This document shows, piece by piece, positions 16,317-25,263 of a stretch of DNA of 64,000 nucleotides. This stretch comes from Rhizobium oryzicola (GTDB lineage: Bacteria > Pseudomonadota > Alphaproteobacteria > Rhizobiales > Rhizobiaceae): contig NZ_JAUKWQ010000006.1 in NCBI RefSeq assembly GCF_030504645.1, positions 124,001 to 188,000 of the forward strand, written 5' to 3'. Position numbers and translations under genes: made by a program. Positions within the stretch are counted from its first letter, which is position 1. Every line of letters starts with the position of its first letter. The notes beneath the pieces are model-generated. The model ran no database searches. It was not told where the DNA came from and saw only the letters and a program-made list of their open reading frames with translations.

Positions 16317-17678
16317 TTACCAGAACTTCCAGAAAGGCTTCTTGGTCTGTTCTTCGGCAGGCGGGGTAACCTGCGCATAGGCGAGCGGATTGGGTGCTGG
16401 AACCGGAATTGCGCCCGTCGTAATAGGCTTGGAAGCCGGGCCGGTAGATGCAACCTGCTGCGGCACCGGTGTCATGTTTGCGGGCGTTGCCATTGCCGCC
16501 ATCACAGAGGCTGTGCTGCGGTTGATCGGCTGCGTCTGTACGGGACCCGCTACCGGAGTGGCAGCCGGCGCCGAGACCAGAACGCGGCCCTGCTTGGCTG
16601 CGGCACCCGTCGGGCCAGCAGACGCGAGCATAGTGCCCGGCGCCTGCGGCTTACCAAGGCGCTTTGCCATCAGTGCTTCGAATTCGTCGGGCTTGACCAG
16701 CTTGCCGGCTTCCAGAGAAGTGCCTGTCGGCGCATAGGCAAGATCGTGGCCCTTACGCTTGTTGGCGACTACAGCCTTGCGTTCAGCTTCCGTAGGCTCG
16801 TACCAGACTTTGCCATCCAGCTTGTCGAGCGCCTTGGCATAGGCAAGCTCGTAATTCTTCTGGTAGGTCGTCATCGCCATGTTGAGTTCAGGCGGGGTAG
16901 AGGACGGCGGGCAGGCAGCAGCCGGCGAGAAGTTGCCCGAGCCCTGGACCTGCTGGTTGAAGACGTATTTCTTGCCGCAGACATTCACGTCCGGCGGACG
17001 CTTGGTGATCTCGAACTGGTCGTAGCCCACCTTGAGCATCTTCCAGAATTCCATGTTCTCGTTGTTGCGATGACGCGCCATGTTTTCGGCTGTCATGCGG
17101 AACGGGAACGCTTCAAGCTGAACAGAGGTCTGACCGCCCTTGAAGGCGTCACGCGCGAAGGCGTAGATCTCGAGGATCTGCTCGTCGGTCATGGAATAGC
17201 AGCCGGATGACGAGCATGCGCCGTGGATCATCAGGTTGGAGCCTGAACGTCCGTTGGCGGCGTCGTATCGGTTCGGGAAACCGGTGTTGATCGCGAGATA
17301 GTATTTGGAATTGGGGTTCAGATGCGCCGGCGTCAGGTTATAGAAGCCTTCCGGCGCCTGGCGATCGCCTTCCTTGATCTTGGGGCCCAGCTTTCCGGAC
17401 CATGCGCAGATCTGGTACTGCGAAATCTTGTCGAAGCGGTTGTCCGCCTTCGCCTTCCAGATCTCCATCACGCCTTCTTCCTTGAAGATGCGGATCATGA
17501 TCGGAGAGTTGCGGGGCATATTCCTTTTCTGCATTTCCGCCACGAGGCGGTCAGGCAGGGGCTGCTCAACCTTGTTCTTCACCTTGGATAGGTCGACCGT
17601 CGCCGTTTCCAGCGTGTCGTTGCAGCCCGCAAGTGCGGTTGCCATAAGGAGAGCGAGAGCAATATTCTTCAGGCGCAT
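16317..17678 (-). CDS. L,D-transpeptidase (YkuD/YafK-like) lipoprotein
   Basis: This 453-residue protein starts with a lipoprotein signal peptide (MRLKNIALALLMATALAGC, Cys19). The catalytic domain covers about residues 55-230. The YkuD motif HGACSSSGCYSM contains His152 and nucleophile Cys160. The spacing resembles E. coli YafK/DpaA more than ErfK. Family members form or cut L,D-crosslinks and, in YafK, release Braun-type lipoprotein from peptidoglycan. The C-terminal third (about 300-453) is Ala/Pro/Thr-rich and looks disordered. The long frame extends upstream to 17747, but the lipoprotein signal fixes the start at 17678. A TAAAGC-N5-GCTTTA inverted repeat at 17755-17771 lies upstream. Confidence 0.85.
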   Translation of the reverse strand: MRLKNIALALLMATALAGCNDTLETATVDLSKVKNKVEQPLPDRLVAEMQKRNMPRNSPIMIRIFKEEGVMEIWKAKADNRFDKISQYQICAWSGKLGPKIKEGDRQAPEGFYNLTPAHLNPNSKYYLAINTGFPNRYDAANGRSGSNLMIHGACSSSGCYSMTDEQILEIYAFARDAFKGGQTSVQLEAFPFRMTAENMARHRNNENMEFWKMLKVGYDQFEITKRPPDVNVCGKKYVFNQQVQGSGNFSPAAACPPSSTPPELNMAMTTYQKNYELAYAKALDKLDGKVWYEPTEAERKAVVANKRKGHDLAYAPTGTSLEAGKLVKPDEFEALMAKRLGKPQAPGTMLASAGPTGAAAKQGRVLVSAPAATPVAGPVQTQPINRSTASVMAAMATPANMTPVPQQVASTGPASKPITTGAIPVPAPNPLAYAQVTPPAEEQTKKPFWKFW

Positions 17679-17754
17679 CGGGAACTGACCAAGATATGAC
17701 AACCGAACGGAGTGCGGAATCTCTCCCGCATTTAGCCCATCCTGCACAGAATAA

Positions 17755-17771
17755 TAAAGCGGTAAGCTTTA
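17755..17771. promoter_or_regulatory. Short perfect inverted repeat upstream of the L,D-transpeptidase gene
   Basis: TAAAGC and GCTTTA flank GGTAA, about 80 bases before the start codon of the L,D-transpeptidase gene. It could be an operator, but short palindromes like this also occur by chance. Confidence 0.25.
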
Positions 17772-17861
17772 CATATTCTTAACCGGTTGCGCCGATCTGT
17801 CCAGCGCAAGCCATGAGCTTGTTCACATTCTCGTCAGGCGTAACCCCGAAATGGGACTAAA

Positions 17862-18815
17862 TTAGAGATTGCGCCCGATATCGAGAAATTTTTGGCGACG
17901 TGCCGCGCGAAGCTGATCGCCGCTTAAGGCGGACATTTCCTTCAGGGAAGCGCCAATCACTTCGCCTGCTGCATCGATCACCTTCTCCGGTTCGCGATGG
18001 GCGCCGCCCATGGGCTCCGGAATGATGTCGTCAATAACGCCGAGCGCCTTCAGGTCCTCGGCGGTGATCTTCATATTGGATGCCGCCTCGCGGGCGCGGG
18101 TAGAATCGCGCCACAGGATTGAGGCTGCGCCTTCGGGCGAAATCACGGAATAGATTGCGTGCTCCAGCATGAAGACCTTGTTGCCGGTGGCAATCGCGAT
18201 CGCGCCGCCGGACCCGCCTTCGCCGATCACGATCGAGACCATCGGGACCTTGATGCCAAGGCACATCTCGGTGGAGCGGGCGATGGCTTCCGCCTGGCCG
18301 CGCTCTTCTGCGCCGACGCCCGGATAGGCCCCGGCCGTATCCACCAGCGAAATCACCGGCAGGCCGAAACGGTCCGCCATTTCCATGACGCGAATGGCCT
18401 TGCGATAACCTTCCGGACGGGGGCTACCGAAATTGTGCTTGATGCGGGACTTGGTGTCGTTGCCCTTTTCCTGGCCGATAATAGCAACCGACTGACCGCG
18501 GAAGCGGCCAAGGCCTGCCTGGATGGCAGCATCTTCACCGAAGGTTCGGTCACCGGCGAGCGGCGTGAAATCGGTAAACAGGCGTGCAGCGTAATCGACA
18601 AAATGCGGGCGCTGCGGATGACGCGCGACCTGCGTTTTCTGCCAGGGGTTCAGCTTGGCATAGATTTCCTGCATCGCCTCGCGGACGCGCACTTCAAGGC
18701 GCTGGATCTCGTCGGAGGTATCGATGCTCTCATCTTCCGCCGCCAGCTTCTTCAGCTCGTGGATCTTCCCTTCCAGGTCGGAGATGGGCTTTTCGAAATC
18801 GAGATAAGTCTGCAT
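17862..18815 (-). CDS. accA: Acetyl-CoA carboxylase carboxyltransferase subunit alpha
   Basis: This 317-residue cytosolic subunit forms the carboxyltransferase with AccD and moves CO2 from carboxybiotin to acetyl-CoA, the first step of fatty-acid synthesis. The N-terminus [18 protein letters not shown] is typical. The crotonase-fold core shows [19 protein letters not shown] near residue 157 and [19 protein letters not shown] near residue 198. Length matches the family. The gene lies downstream of xerD on the same strand after 51 bases. accB, accC and accD are not in the window, as usual for rhizobia. Confidence 0.97.
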   Translation of the reverse strand: MQTYLDFEKPISDLEGKIHELKKLAAEDESIDTSDEIQRLEVRVREAMQEIYAKLNPWQKTQVARHPQRPHFVDYAARLFTDFTPLAGDRTFGEDAAIQAGLGRFRGQSVAIIGQEKGNDTKSRIKHNFGSPRPEGYRKAIRVMEMADRFGLPVISLVDTAGAYPGVGAEERGQAEAIARSTEMCLGIKVPMVSIVIGEGGSGGAIAIATGNKVFMLEHAIYSVISPEGAASILWRDSTRAREAASNMKITAEDLKALGVIDDIIPEPMGGAHREPEKVIDAAGEVIGASLKEMSALSGDQLRAARRQKFLDIGRNL

Positions 18816-18866
18816 GAGCTCCGTGTTCCGATCGTGTTGGCGGCTTTACCGCCCTCCGCCCGGGCT

Positions 18867-19820
18867 CTAATCAGCGTTTTTCGTCTCTTTTGCAAGAGGG
18901 TGATGCGTTTCGACCACATGGCGCAGCCGTTCTTCCAGCACATGTGTATAGATTTGAGTGGTCGAAATATCTGAATGTCCAAGCAATTCCTGCACGACGC
19001 GAAGGTCGGCGCCATTTTGCAGAAGATGGCTGGCGAAGGCATGGCGCAGCACATGCGGGGATATGGAGGCGACCCGGATGCCGGCCCGTGATGCAAGATC
19101 CTTCAAGTCGCGCGCAAAGACCTGGCGCGGCAGATACCCCTCCTTGCCTGATGATGGAAAGAGCCACGGGCTCTCGGCAAGCTTGGCGTTCGCCTTTACT
19201 TCCGCTGCGCGTGCCCGGCCATACTCCGCCATGGCGGCAATGGCAGAGCGGGACAGCGGAACGAGGCGCTCCTTGCCACCCTTGCCGCGGATCATCAGGA
19301 AGCGGCCTTCCTGATCCAGCACCTTGACCGGCAGTGTCACCAGTTCGCTCACACGCATGCCCGTTGCGTAGAGAAGCTCCAGAAGGGCAAGCATACGCAG
19401 GCGTTGAAAGCGGTCCGGCGTTTCCGCTTTCGCTTCTTCAGCCGCAAGCGTCAGGAGGCGGCTCACATCCCGCTCGCTCATTATTTTGGGTAGAGGTCGG
19501 CCCTTCTTGGGCGCATCGATGATGGAGGTGGGGTCGTCGGTACGAATGCCTTCCGCATAGAGGAACTTGTAGAATTGCCGCATGGCGGACAGGCGTCTCG
19601 CTTGCGAGGATGCAGCAAAACCCTGTTTCTCAAGCTTTGCGATATAGGCGGAAAGGTCCGAGGTTGCGGCCTCCGTCAGCCGCACCTTCCGTCCTTTCAG
19701 GAAATCGTGCAGGTCATCCAGATCGCGCTGGTAGGAGGCAAGCGTGTTGGCGGCCGCGCCACGCTCGGCGCTCATCATTTCCAGGAAGGCTTCGATATGG
19801 GCGCCGGAAAGGTCCATCAC
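18867..19820 (-). CDS. xerD: Tyrosine recombinase XerD
   Basis: This 317-residue site-specific recombinase resolves chromosome dimers at dif with XerC under FtsK control. A SAM-like N-terminal core-binding domain covers about residues 5-90. The catalytic set is complete: Arg156 (GMRVSEL), Lys180, His256/Arg259 (HVLRH), His282 (LLGHSD) and the nucleophile Tyr291. Adjacent Met codons start the frame (19820 or 19817). The order small membrane protein-xerD-accA, divergent from aroK-aroB, is the chromosomal context known from Rhizobiaceae. I therefore take it as housekeeping XerD and not a mobile integrase. Confidence 0.93.
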   Translation of the reverse strand: MMDLSGAHIEAFLEMMSAERGAAANTLASYQRDLDDLHDFLKGRKVRLTEAATSDLSAYIAKLEKQGFAASSQARRLSAMRQFYKFLYAEGIRTDDPTSIIDAPKKGRPLPKIMSERDVSRLLTLAAEEAKAETPDRFQRLRMLALLELLYATGMRVSELVTLPVKVLDQEGRFLMIRGKGGKERLVPLSRSAIAAMAEYGRARAAEVKANAKLAESPWLFPSSGKEGYLPRQVFARDLKDLASRAGIRVASISPHVLRHAFASHLLQNGADLRVVQELLGHSDISTTQIYTHVLEERLRHVVETHHPLAKETKNAD

Positions 19821-19827
19821 GCTTGCC

Positions 19828-19986
19828 TTATTGTTGCTGTTGCTGCGGGTTCAGCCGTTCCGATGGAATGCGCACCGTGACGTCGCGCTCACGCGGCTCG
19901 ACCAGATAGGCCAGCGACGCCATGCCGCCATAGACGATGCCTGCAATCACGGCCACGATGAACAGGAAACGGAAGAGAGTGGGCAT
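19828..19986 (-). CDS. 52-residue single-pass membrane protein between aroK and xerD
   Basis: This tiny gene encodes 52 residues. The N-terminal membrane helix covers about residues 5-28 ([20 protein letters not shown]). A charged segment follows ([17 protein letters not shown]), then a tail of Gln. A GGAG ribosome site lies eight bases before the ATG. Its stop codon is eight bases before the xerD start, so the two are probably co-transcribed and perhaps coupled. Charge distribution suggests the C-terminus in the periplasm. I do not recognise a named family. Confidence 0.7.
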   Translation of the reverse strand: MPTLFRFLFIVAVIAGIVYGGMASLAYLVEPRERDVTVRIPSERLNPQQQQQ

Positions 19987-20077
19987 TGGGTGCTCCGCAT
20001 CAGGTTGTTCATCTTATGCTGAAAGGCAGCTTCTCGCGCAAGCAGTGAGCATTTCGGCGTCTTTCCCAGTTGCTTGA

Positions 20078-20106
20078 CTTGACGCTGCCCCGGCATTTGC
20101 CGATAG
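20078..20106 (+). promoter_or_regulatory. Promoter of aroK-aroB
   Basis: CTTGAC (20078-20083) is followed after exactly 17 bases by CGATAG (20101-20106), close to the rhizobial housekeeping pattern CTTGAC-N17-CTATAT. An extra CTTGAC overlaps it at 20073. Transcription would begin near 20113. Confidence 0.55.
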
Positions 20107-20167
20107 GGTTTCGAGGAAAGTTTGAGAGAGGGTAGCGCCCATTTCTATACCAGACCTTGCCAAGCCT

Positions 20168-20731
20168 GTGACTTTGGGCGACCGCGCGCGCGCCGCGTTG
20201 CACGGCCGCAATCTGATTCTGGTTGGCCTGATGGGCGCCGGCAAATCAGCCATTGGCCGGATCATTGCCCAGCAGATGTCCCTCCCGTTTATCGACACGG
20301 ATGCCGAGATCGAGCGCGTCTCGCGAATGACGATCCCGGAGCTGTTTGCAACCTATGGTGAGGAAGAGTTTCGCGCGCTTGAAACGCGTGTCATCGAGCG
20401 CCTGTTACGGGGTGGTCCCCGGGTGGTTTCCACGGGCGGCGGTGCCTTCATCAACGAGCGCACCCGGGCCGCCATCCAGGCGGGTGGAACGTCGCTGTGG
20501 CTAAAAGCGGACCTCGAGGTTTTGTGGGAGCGCGTGAGCAAGCGCGACAATCGCCCGCTTCTGAAAACGGAGAATCCGAAGCAGACCCTGAAGAACCTGA
20601 TGGATCTGCGTTATCCGATCTATGAGAAGGCTGACATTACTGTGCAGTCGCGCGATGTGCGCAAGGAACAGGTGGCCGGCGATGTCCTCTCCGCCATTCT
20701 ATCTGCGGCAAAAGAAGGTGCCTCATCATGA
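20168..20731 (+). CDS. aroK: Shikimate kinase
   Basis: This protein has 187 residues from the GTG at 20168. It phosphorylates shikimate at the 3-OH with ATP in the aromatic amino-acid pathway. The P-loop GLMGAGKSAIG, the shikimate-binding Asp in FIDTDAEIE, and the GGGAF loop (STGGGAFIN) are all present. The start is uncertain. The GTG has no ribosome site. The frame is open back to 20126, and an ATT at 20141 sits nine bases after a clear GAGAGAGGG site, which would give 196 residues. The frame overlaps aroB by four bases (ATGA), implying translational coupling. Confidence 0.93.
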   Translation: MTLGDRARAALHGRNLILVGLMGAGKSAIGRIIAQQMSLPFIDTDAEIERVSRMTIPELFATYGEEEFRALETRVIERLLRGGPRVVSTGGGAFINERTRAAIQAGGTSLWLKADLEVLWERVSKRDNRPLLKTENPKQTLKNLMDLRYPIYEKADITVQSRDVRKEQVAGDVLSAILSAAKEGASS

Positions 20732-21861
20732 ATATCTCGACGTCACGGGCTGAAGAGCGGCTGGTTCATGTTCCGCTTGGCGAACGAGCCTATGACATCC
20801 TGATCGGGCCGGACATGATCTCCCATGCCGGTGGCGAGATCACGGCTCGGCTGAAGGGGCGGCGGGCTGCGATCGTCACGGACGAGCATGTCGCGCCGCT
20901 TTACCTCGAAAGCCTGATGGATAGCCTGCAGACAGACGGCATTGAGGCCGTTTCCTTGACCCTGCCGGCTGGCGAAAAGACCAAGAGTCTCGAGCATTTG
21001 GCAACCGTTTGCGATCTGGCGCTGTCTGCGCGCATCGAACGCAATGATGCGATCATCGCGCTTGGCGGCGGCGTGATCGGCGATCTCGCGGGCTTTGCGG
21101 CCGGCATCGTGCGGCGCGGGGTGCGTTTCGTGCAGATCCCGACCTCGCTTCTGGCACAAGTCGATTCCTCCGTTGGCGGCAAGACCGGCATCAACACTCG
21201 CCATGGCAAGAATCTTCTCGGCGTCTTCCACCAGCCGGACCTGGTGATTTCCGATACCAGCGCCCTGAATTCTCTGAGCAAGCGTGAGTTTCGCGCGGGC
21301 TACGCGGAAGTGGCCAAGTATGGCCTGATCGACCGGCCGGATTTCTTTGAATGGCTGGAAGCCAATTGGCAGGATGTGTTTGCCGGTGGCGCTGCCCGCA
21401 CCGAAGCGATTGCCGTCAGCTGCCAGGCCAAGGCGGAGGTCGTTGTCGCCGATGAGCGTGAGAACGGTCGCCGCGCTCTGCTGAATCTCGGTCATACCTT
21501 CGGCCATGCGCTGGAGGCAGCCACGCAGTACGATAGCAGCCGGCTGGTGCATGGTGAGGGCGTTGCGATCGGCATGGCCCTGGCGCATCGTTTCTCGGCG
21601 CGCCTGAACCTGGCAAGCCCTGATGATGCACAGCGTGTCGAGCGGCATCTATCCGCCGTCGGCCTACCCACGAAAATCAGCCAGATTCCCGGTGAGTTGC
21701 CGCCGACTGATGTATTGCTGGACGCCATTGCACAGGACAAGAAGGTCAAGAGCGGCAAGCTGACCTTCATTCTCACGCATGGCATTGGCCAGTCCTTCAT
21801 CGCCGACGATGTGCCGGTGTCGGAAGTCAAATCCTTCCTTGAGGAAACGCGATCGGAGTGA
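20728..21861 (+). CDS. aroB: 3-dehydroquinate synthase
   Basis: This 377-residue NAD- and Zn-dependent enzyme turns DAHP into 3-dehydroquinate, the second step of the shikimate pathway. Diagnostic motifs are ALGGGVIGDLAGFAAGIVRRGVRF (near residue 110), PTSLLAQVDSSVGGKTGIN (near residue 135), and the metal ligands in GHTFGHALE with the partner in LVHGEGVAIGM. The start overlaps the aroK stop as ATGA. The transporter gene downstream overlaps its stop codon, so aroK-aroB and the CorC-like gene form one operon. Confidence 0.97.
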   Translation: MNISTSRAEERLVHVPLGERAYDILIGPDMISHAGGEITARLKGRRAAIVTDEHVAPLYLESLMDSLQTDGIEAVSLTLPAGEKTKSLEHLATVCDLALSARIERNDAIIALGGGVIGDLAGFAAGIVRRGVRFVQIPTSLLAQVDSSVGGKTGINTRHGKNLLGVFHQPDLVISDTSALNSLSKREFRAGYAEVAKYGLIDRPDFFEWLEANWQDVFAGGAARTEAIAVSCQAKAEVVVADERENGRRALLNLGHTFGHALEAATQYDSSRLVHGEGVAIGMALAHRFSARLNLASPDDAQRVERHLSAVGLPTKISQIPGELPPTDVLLDAIAQDKKVKSGKLTFILTHGIGQSFIADDVPVSEVKSFLEETRSE

Positions 21862-23168
21862 TGCTGGATTCGGTTCTCACCTTTCTCGCAGATTACTGGC
21901 CGACGCTGGTCTCGATCCTGTTGCTGATCGCTGCCTCGGCCTTTTTCTCGGGTTCTGAGACGGCGCTGACCGCAGCTTCGCGCGCTCGCATGCATACGCT
22001 GGAGACCAATGGCGACGAGCGGGCAGGGGTCGTGAGCCGGTTGATCGAGAAGCGTGACCGGCTGATCGGCGCGCTTCTCATCGGCAACAACCTCGTCAAC
22101 ATCCTGGCGTCCTCGCTGACCACGAGCCTTTTCCTGGGCCTTTTCGGACAGACGGGGGTGGCGATCGCCACGCTCGTTATGACAGTCGTGCTGGTCATCT
22201 TCTCCGAAGTGCTGCCGAAGAGCTGGGCGATTTCCGCGCCAGATCGATTCGCGCTGTCTGTCTCCAATTCGGTACGGATCTTTGTCGGCTTTGCCGGCCC
22301 GCTTTCGAGCGGCGTCAATGCCATCGTGCGCTTCATTCTCTCGCTGTTCGGCATCAACCTGTCGGACGGCAAGTCAATGCTGTCAGCGCATGAAGAGCTT
22401 AGAAGCGCGCTGGATCTGTTGCACAAGGAAGGTTCCTTCATCAAGGCGGACAGGGATCGTCTCGGTGGCCTGCTCGATCTGGAGGAATTGGAAGTCTCTG
22501 ACGTGATGCGGCACCGGACAGCGATGCGCGCCATCAATGCCGATGACCCACCGGAAGTCATCGTTCGCACGGTTCTGGATAGCCCGTTCACGCGCATGCC
22601 GTTGTGGCGCGGAACGACTGAGAACATCATCGGCGTGGTTCATGCAAAGGACCTGCTGCGTGCATTGGCCGAACCCGACATGGAGCCGGAGCATCTTGAT
22701 ATCAGCAAGATCGCGCAGAAGCCCTGGTTCGTGCCGGATACCACCAGCCTCAAGGATCAGCTGAACGCCTTCCTGCGGCGCAAGGTGCATTTCGCGCTTG
22801 TGGTGGATGAATACGGGGAGATGCAGGGTATCGTGACGCTCGAGGATATTTTGGAGGAGATCGTGGGCGACATTGCCGATGAACACGATCTGGAAATCCA
22901 GGGCGTGCGGCAGGAAGCGGATGGCTCTATCGTCGTGGATGGATCGGTGCCGATTCGCGATCTTAATCGTGCGCTGGACTGGAACCTGCCGGATGAGGAG
23001 GCGACGACGATTGCAGGCCTCGTGATCCACGAATCAAAACTGATCCCCGAGGAACGGCAGAGCTTCACCTTCTACGGCAAGCGCTTCATCATCATGAAGC
23101 GTGAGAAGAACCGCATCACGCGGCTGCGTATCCGCCCGGTGGACGAAGGGGCGCTTGCAGGCGAATAG
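21861..23168 (+). CDS. CNNM/HlyC-CorC family transporter with CBS pair
   Basis: This 435-residue inner-membrane protein has a DUF21/CNNM domain with about four membrane segments (residues 5-190). The first carries the family pattern AASAFFSGSETALTAASRARM. A CBS-domain pair follows (about 215-335), then a CorC_HlyC C-terminal domain with RDLNRALDWNLPDEEATTIAGL. These proteins are linked to magnesium or cobalt efflux and related metal homeostasis. The ATG at 21861 overlaps the aroB stop codon. A GTG three bases earlier is also possible. The link to aroKB looks positional only. Confidence 0.88.
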   Translation: MLDSVLTFLADYWPTLVSILLLIAASAFFSGSETALTAASRARMHTLETNGDERAGVVSRLIEKRDRLIGALLIGNNLVNILASSLTTSLFLGLFGQTGVAIATLVMTVVLVIFSEVLPKSWAISAPDRFALSVSNSVRIFVGFAGPLSSGVNAIVRFILSLFGINLSDGKSMLSAHEELRSALDLLHKEGSFIKADRDRLGGLLDLEELEVSDVMRHRTAMRAINADDPPEVIVRTVLDSPFTRMPLWRGTTENIIGVVHAKDLLRALAEPDMEPEHLDISKIAQKPWFVPDTTSLKDQLNAFLRRKVHFALVVDEYGEMQGIVTLEDILEEIVGDIADEHDLEIQGVRQEADGSIVVDGSVPIRDLNRALDWNLPDEEATTIAGLVIHESKLIPEERQSFTFYGKRFIIMKREKNRITRLRIRPVDEGALAGE

Positions 23169-23171
23169 GCG

Positions 23172-23453
23172 CTACCAGCGGGTGGCTTCGCCGGGAGCAG
23201 CCGCTTCCACAGCCAGAGCATGCAGGCCCGCGTCCAGCTCCGGCTTCAGGGCTGCATTGACCAATCTGTGGCGTTCCAGACGGCTCAATCCTGAAAACTG
23301 TGCGGAGACGATGCGCACGCGCATATGTGATTCGCCGCTGCCATCCATGCCCGGCTGGTGACCCGCGTGATGGTGGCTTTCGTTGATCACTTCCAGCCGA
23401 TCCGGTTGAAAGCGCGCAGTCAGTTCGGCTTCGATGCGGTTTCTGACGGACAT
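23172..23453 (-). CDS. bolA: BolA family protein
   Basis: This 93-residue cytosolic protein has the class II KH-like BolA fold. LEVINESHHHAGHQPGMDGSGESHMRVRIVS contains the conserved His/Cys-loop region, and the helix motif SGLSRLERHRLVNAAL follows. BolA proteins bind monothiol glutaredoxins with a shared [2Fe-2S] cluster and act in iron sensing or cluster delivery. It ends three bases from the convergent transporter gene and is divergent from the J-domain gene. This bolA/J-domain/cobS order recurs in Rhizobiales. Confidence 0.92.
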   Translation of the reverse strand: MSVRNRIEAELTARFQPDRLEVINESHHHAGHQPGMDGSGESHMRVRIVSAQFSGLSRLERHRLVNAALKPELDAGLHALAVEAAAPGEATRW

Positions 23454-23555
23454 TTTGCGCTTTCCTCGCTTCGCGAAAGGGGTACCCAGAAAGCAGCAGA
23501 AAAGCCCTTTGTCAATTCTTGTAGTGCCTCTTGCTGCACCCCATAATGGGCCCAG

Positions 23556-24182
23556 ATGAAATTAGATTCCAAATATTTCGACCGTATCCGGACGCGCCGG
23601 AAAAGGGAGCAGGAAACAGCAACCGCGGCCCCCACCTGTCAATGGGACGGGTGTGACCGGCCTGGTGTGCATCGCGCACCCGTGGGCCGAAATGCCGAAG
23701 GTCAGTTCTTCCTCTTCTGCTTCGAGCATGTGAAGGAATATAACAAGGGCTACAATTACTTCTCCGGCCTGTCCGACAGCGAGATCGCGCGCTACCAGAA
23801 GGAGGCGATCACCGGGCATCGCCCCACCTGGACGATCGGCGTCAACAAGGCCTCGCGCGAGGCGCCGGTGCATGCGACCATGCGCTCCGGCACGGCTGGC
23901 AGCTATCAGCGGATCAAGGACCCGTTCGGCTTCGTGCGCGAGGGCCAAGGCGGTGCATCGCGGCCCAAACCCGCCGAGCGGCGTCTGAAGACGCTGGAAG
24001 CAAAAGCATTCGATACGATGGGGTTGACGGCCGGTGCGACGGCAAGCGAAATCAAGACGCGCTACAAGGAACTGGTGAAAAAGCATCACCCGGACGCCAA
24101 TGGCGGCGATCGCGGTTCCGAAGAACGTTTTCGCGCTGTCATACAAGCCTACCAATTGTTAAAGCAGTCCGGTTTCTGCTAA
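23556..24182 (+). CDS. J-domain (DnaJ-like) protein with N-terminal Cys/His cluster
   Basis: This 208-residue protein has a C-terminal J domain (about residues 150-208) with the HPD signature in KELVKKHHPDANGG, which stimulates a DnaK-type chaperone. The N-terminal half contains CQWDGCDRPGVH and, about 25 residues later, CFEHVKEYNKGYNYF. The C-x4-C...C-x2-H pattern could bind zinc. The central region is charged. There is no G/F or classical DnaJ zinc domain, so it is a class C J-protein. The client is unknown. It is divergent from bolA and lies 71 bases before cobS on the same strand. Confidence 0.87.
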   Translation: MKLDSKYFDRIRTRRKREQETATAAPTCQWDGCDRPGVHRAPVGRNAEGQFFLFCFEHVKEYNKGYNYFSGLSDSEIARYQKEAITGHRPTWTIGVNKASREAPVHATMRSGTAGSYQRIKDPFGFVREGQGGASRPKPAERRLKTLEAKAFDTMGLTAGATASEIKTRYKELVKKHHPDANGGDRGSEERFRAVIQAYQLLKQSGFC

Positions 24183-24253
24183 GCCGATAACTGCGTATTG
24201 CATGGCAGCGAGGATTGCGGCCGGACCGCTGGATGGTGCGGCGTGGAGTGGTG

Positions 24254-25246
24254 ATGAGCAAAATCGATCTTGATATTTCCAACCTCCCGGACACGACGGT
24301 ATCTGTTCGGGACGTCTTTGGCATTGATACGGACCTCAAGGTGCCCGCTTATAGCAACAGCGACCCTTATGTTCCCGAACTCGACCCTGACTATCTGTTT
24401 GACCGGGACACGACGCTCGCCATCCTGGCAGGCTTCGCCCACAACCGTCGCGTCATGGTGTCGGGTTTCCACGGTACTGGTAAATCCACCCATATCGAGC
24501 AGGTGGCAGCCCGTCTCAACTGGCCTTGCGTGCGCGTCAACCTCGACAGCCATGTCAGCCGTATCGACCTCGTCGGCAAGGACGCCATCGTCCTGAAGGA
24601 CGGCAAGCAGGTCACCGAATTCAAGGACGGCATTCTGCCCTGGGCTTACCAGCACAATGTCGCGCTCGTCTTCGACGAATATGACGCCGGCCGCCCGGAC
24701 GTGATGTTCGTCATCCAGCGCGTTCTCGAATCCTCCGGTCGCCTGACCCTTCTCGACCAGAGCCGCGTCATTCGGCCGCACCCTGCCTTCCGCCTGTTTG
24801 CGACCGCAAACACGGTTGGTCTCGGTGATACCACGGGCCTCTATCACGGCACGCAGCAGATCAACCAGGCGCAGATGGACCGCTGGTCGATCGTAACGAC
24901 GCTGAACTACCTTCCCCATGAGAAGGAAGTGGACATCGTCGCCGCCAAGGTGAAGAGCTTCGGCGCGACGTCGGATGGCCGCGAGACCGTTTCCAAAATG
25001 GTTCGCGTGGCCGACATGACCCGTTCTGCCTTCATCAATGGCGACCTGTCGACCGTCATGAGCCCGCGTACCGTGATCACCTGGGCTGAAAATGCCGAGA
25101 TCTTCGGTGACGTTGCCTTCGCGTTCCGGATCACCTTCCTGAACAAGTGCGACGAACTGGAGCGGACTCTGGTGGCTGAGCAGTATCAGCGTGCCTTTGG
25201 TGTCGAGCTGAAGGAAAGTGCCGCGAACATCGTTCTCGGAGCGTAA
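24254..25246 (+). CDS. cobS: Aerobic cobaltochelatase subunit CobS (AAA+ ATPase)
   Basis: This 330-residue AAA+ subunit of the CobN-CobS-CobT complex powers cobalt insertion into hydrogenobyrinate a,c-diamide in aerobic B12 synthesis. Walker [11 protein letters not shown] lies near residue 71, Walker B in [11 protein letters not shown] near residue 137, and sensor I in [10 protein letters not shown]. The start at 24254 follows GGAGTGGTG and gives the N-terminus [13 protein letters not shown] known for the family. The frame is open upstream to 24215 without support. cobT follows after 17 bases. No cobalamin riboswitch is evident upstream. Confidence 0.97.
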   Translation: MSKIDLDISNLPDTTVSVRDVFGIDTDLKVPAYSNSDPYVPELDPDYLFDRDTTLAILAGFAHNRRVMVSGFHGTGKSTHIEQVAARLNWPCVRVNLDSHVSRIDLVGKDAIVLKDGKQVTEFKDGILPWAYQHNVALVFDEYDAGRPDVMFVIQRVLESSGRLTLLDQSRVIRPHPAFRLFATANTVGLGDTTGLYHGTQQINQAQMDRWSIVTTLNYLPHEKEVDIVAAKVKSFGATSDGRETVSKMVRVADMTRSAFINGDLSTVMSPRTVITWAENAEIFGDVAFAFRITFLNKCDELERTLVAEQYQRAFGVELKESAANIVLGA

Positions 25247-25263
25247 GTGCGAAGGTAGTATCC

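Noticed and set aside
18867..19820. Tyrosine recombinase as the mark of a mobile element
   Set aside because: Context (accA, aroKB) and motifs fit housekeeping XerD; there are no attachment repeats or cargo genes.
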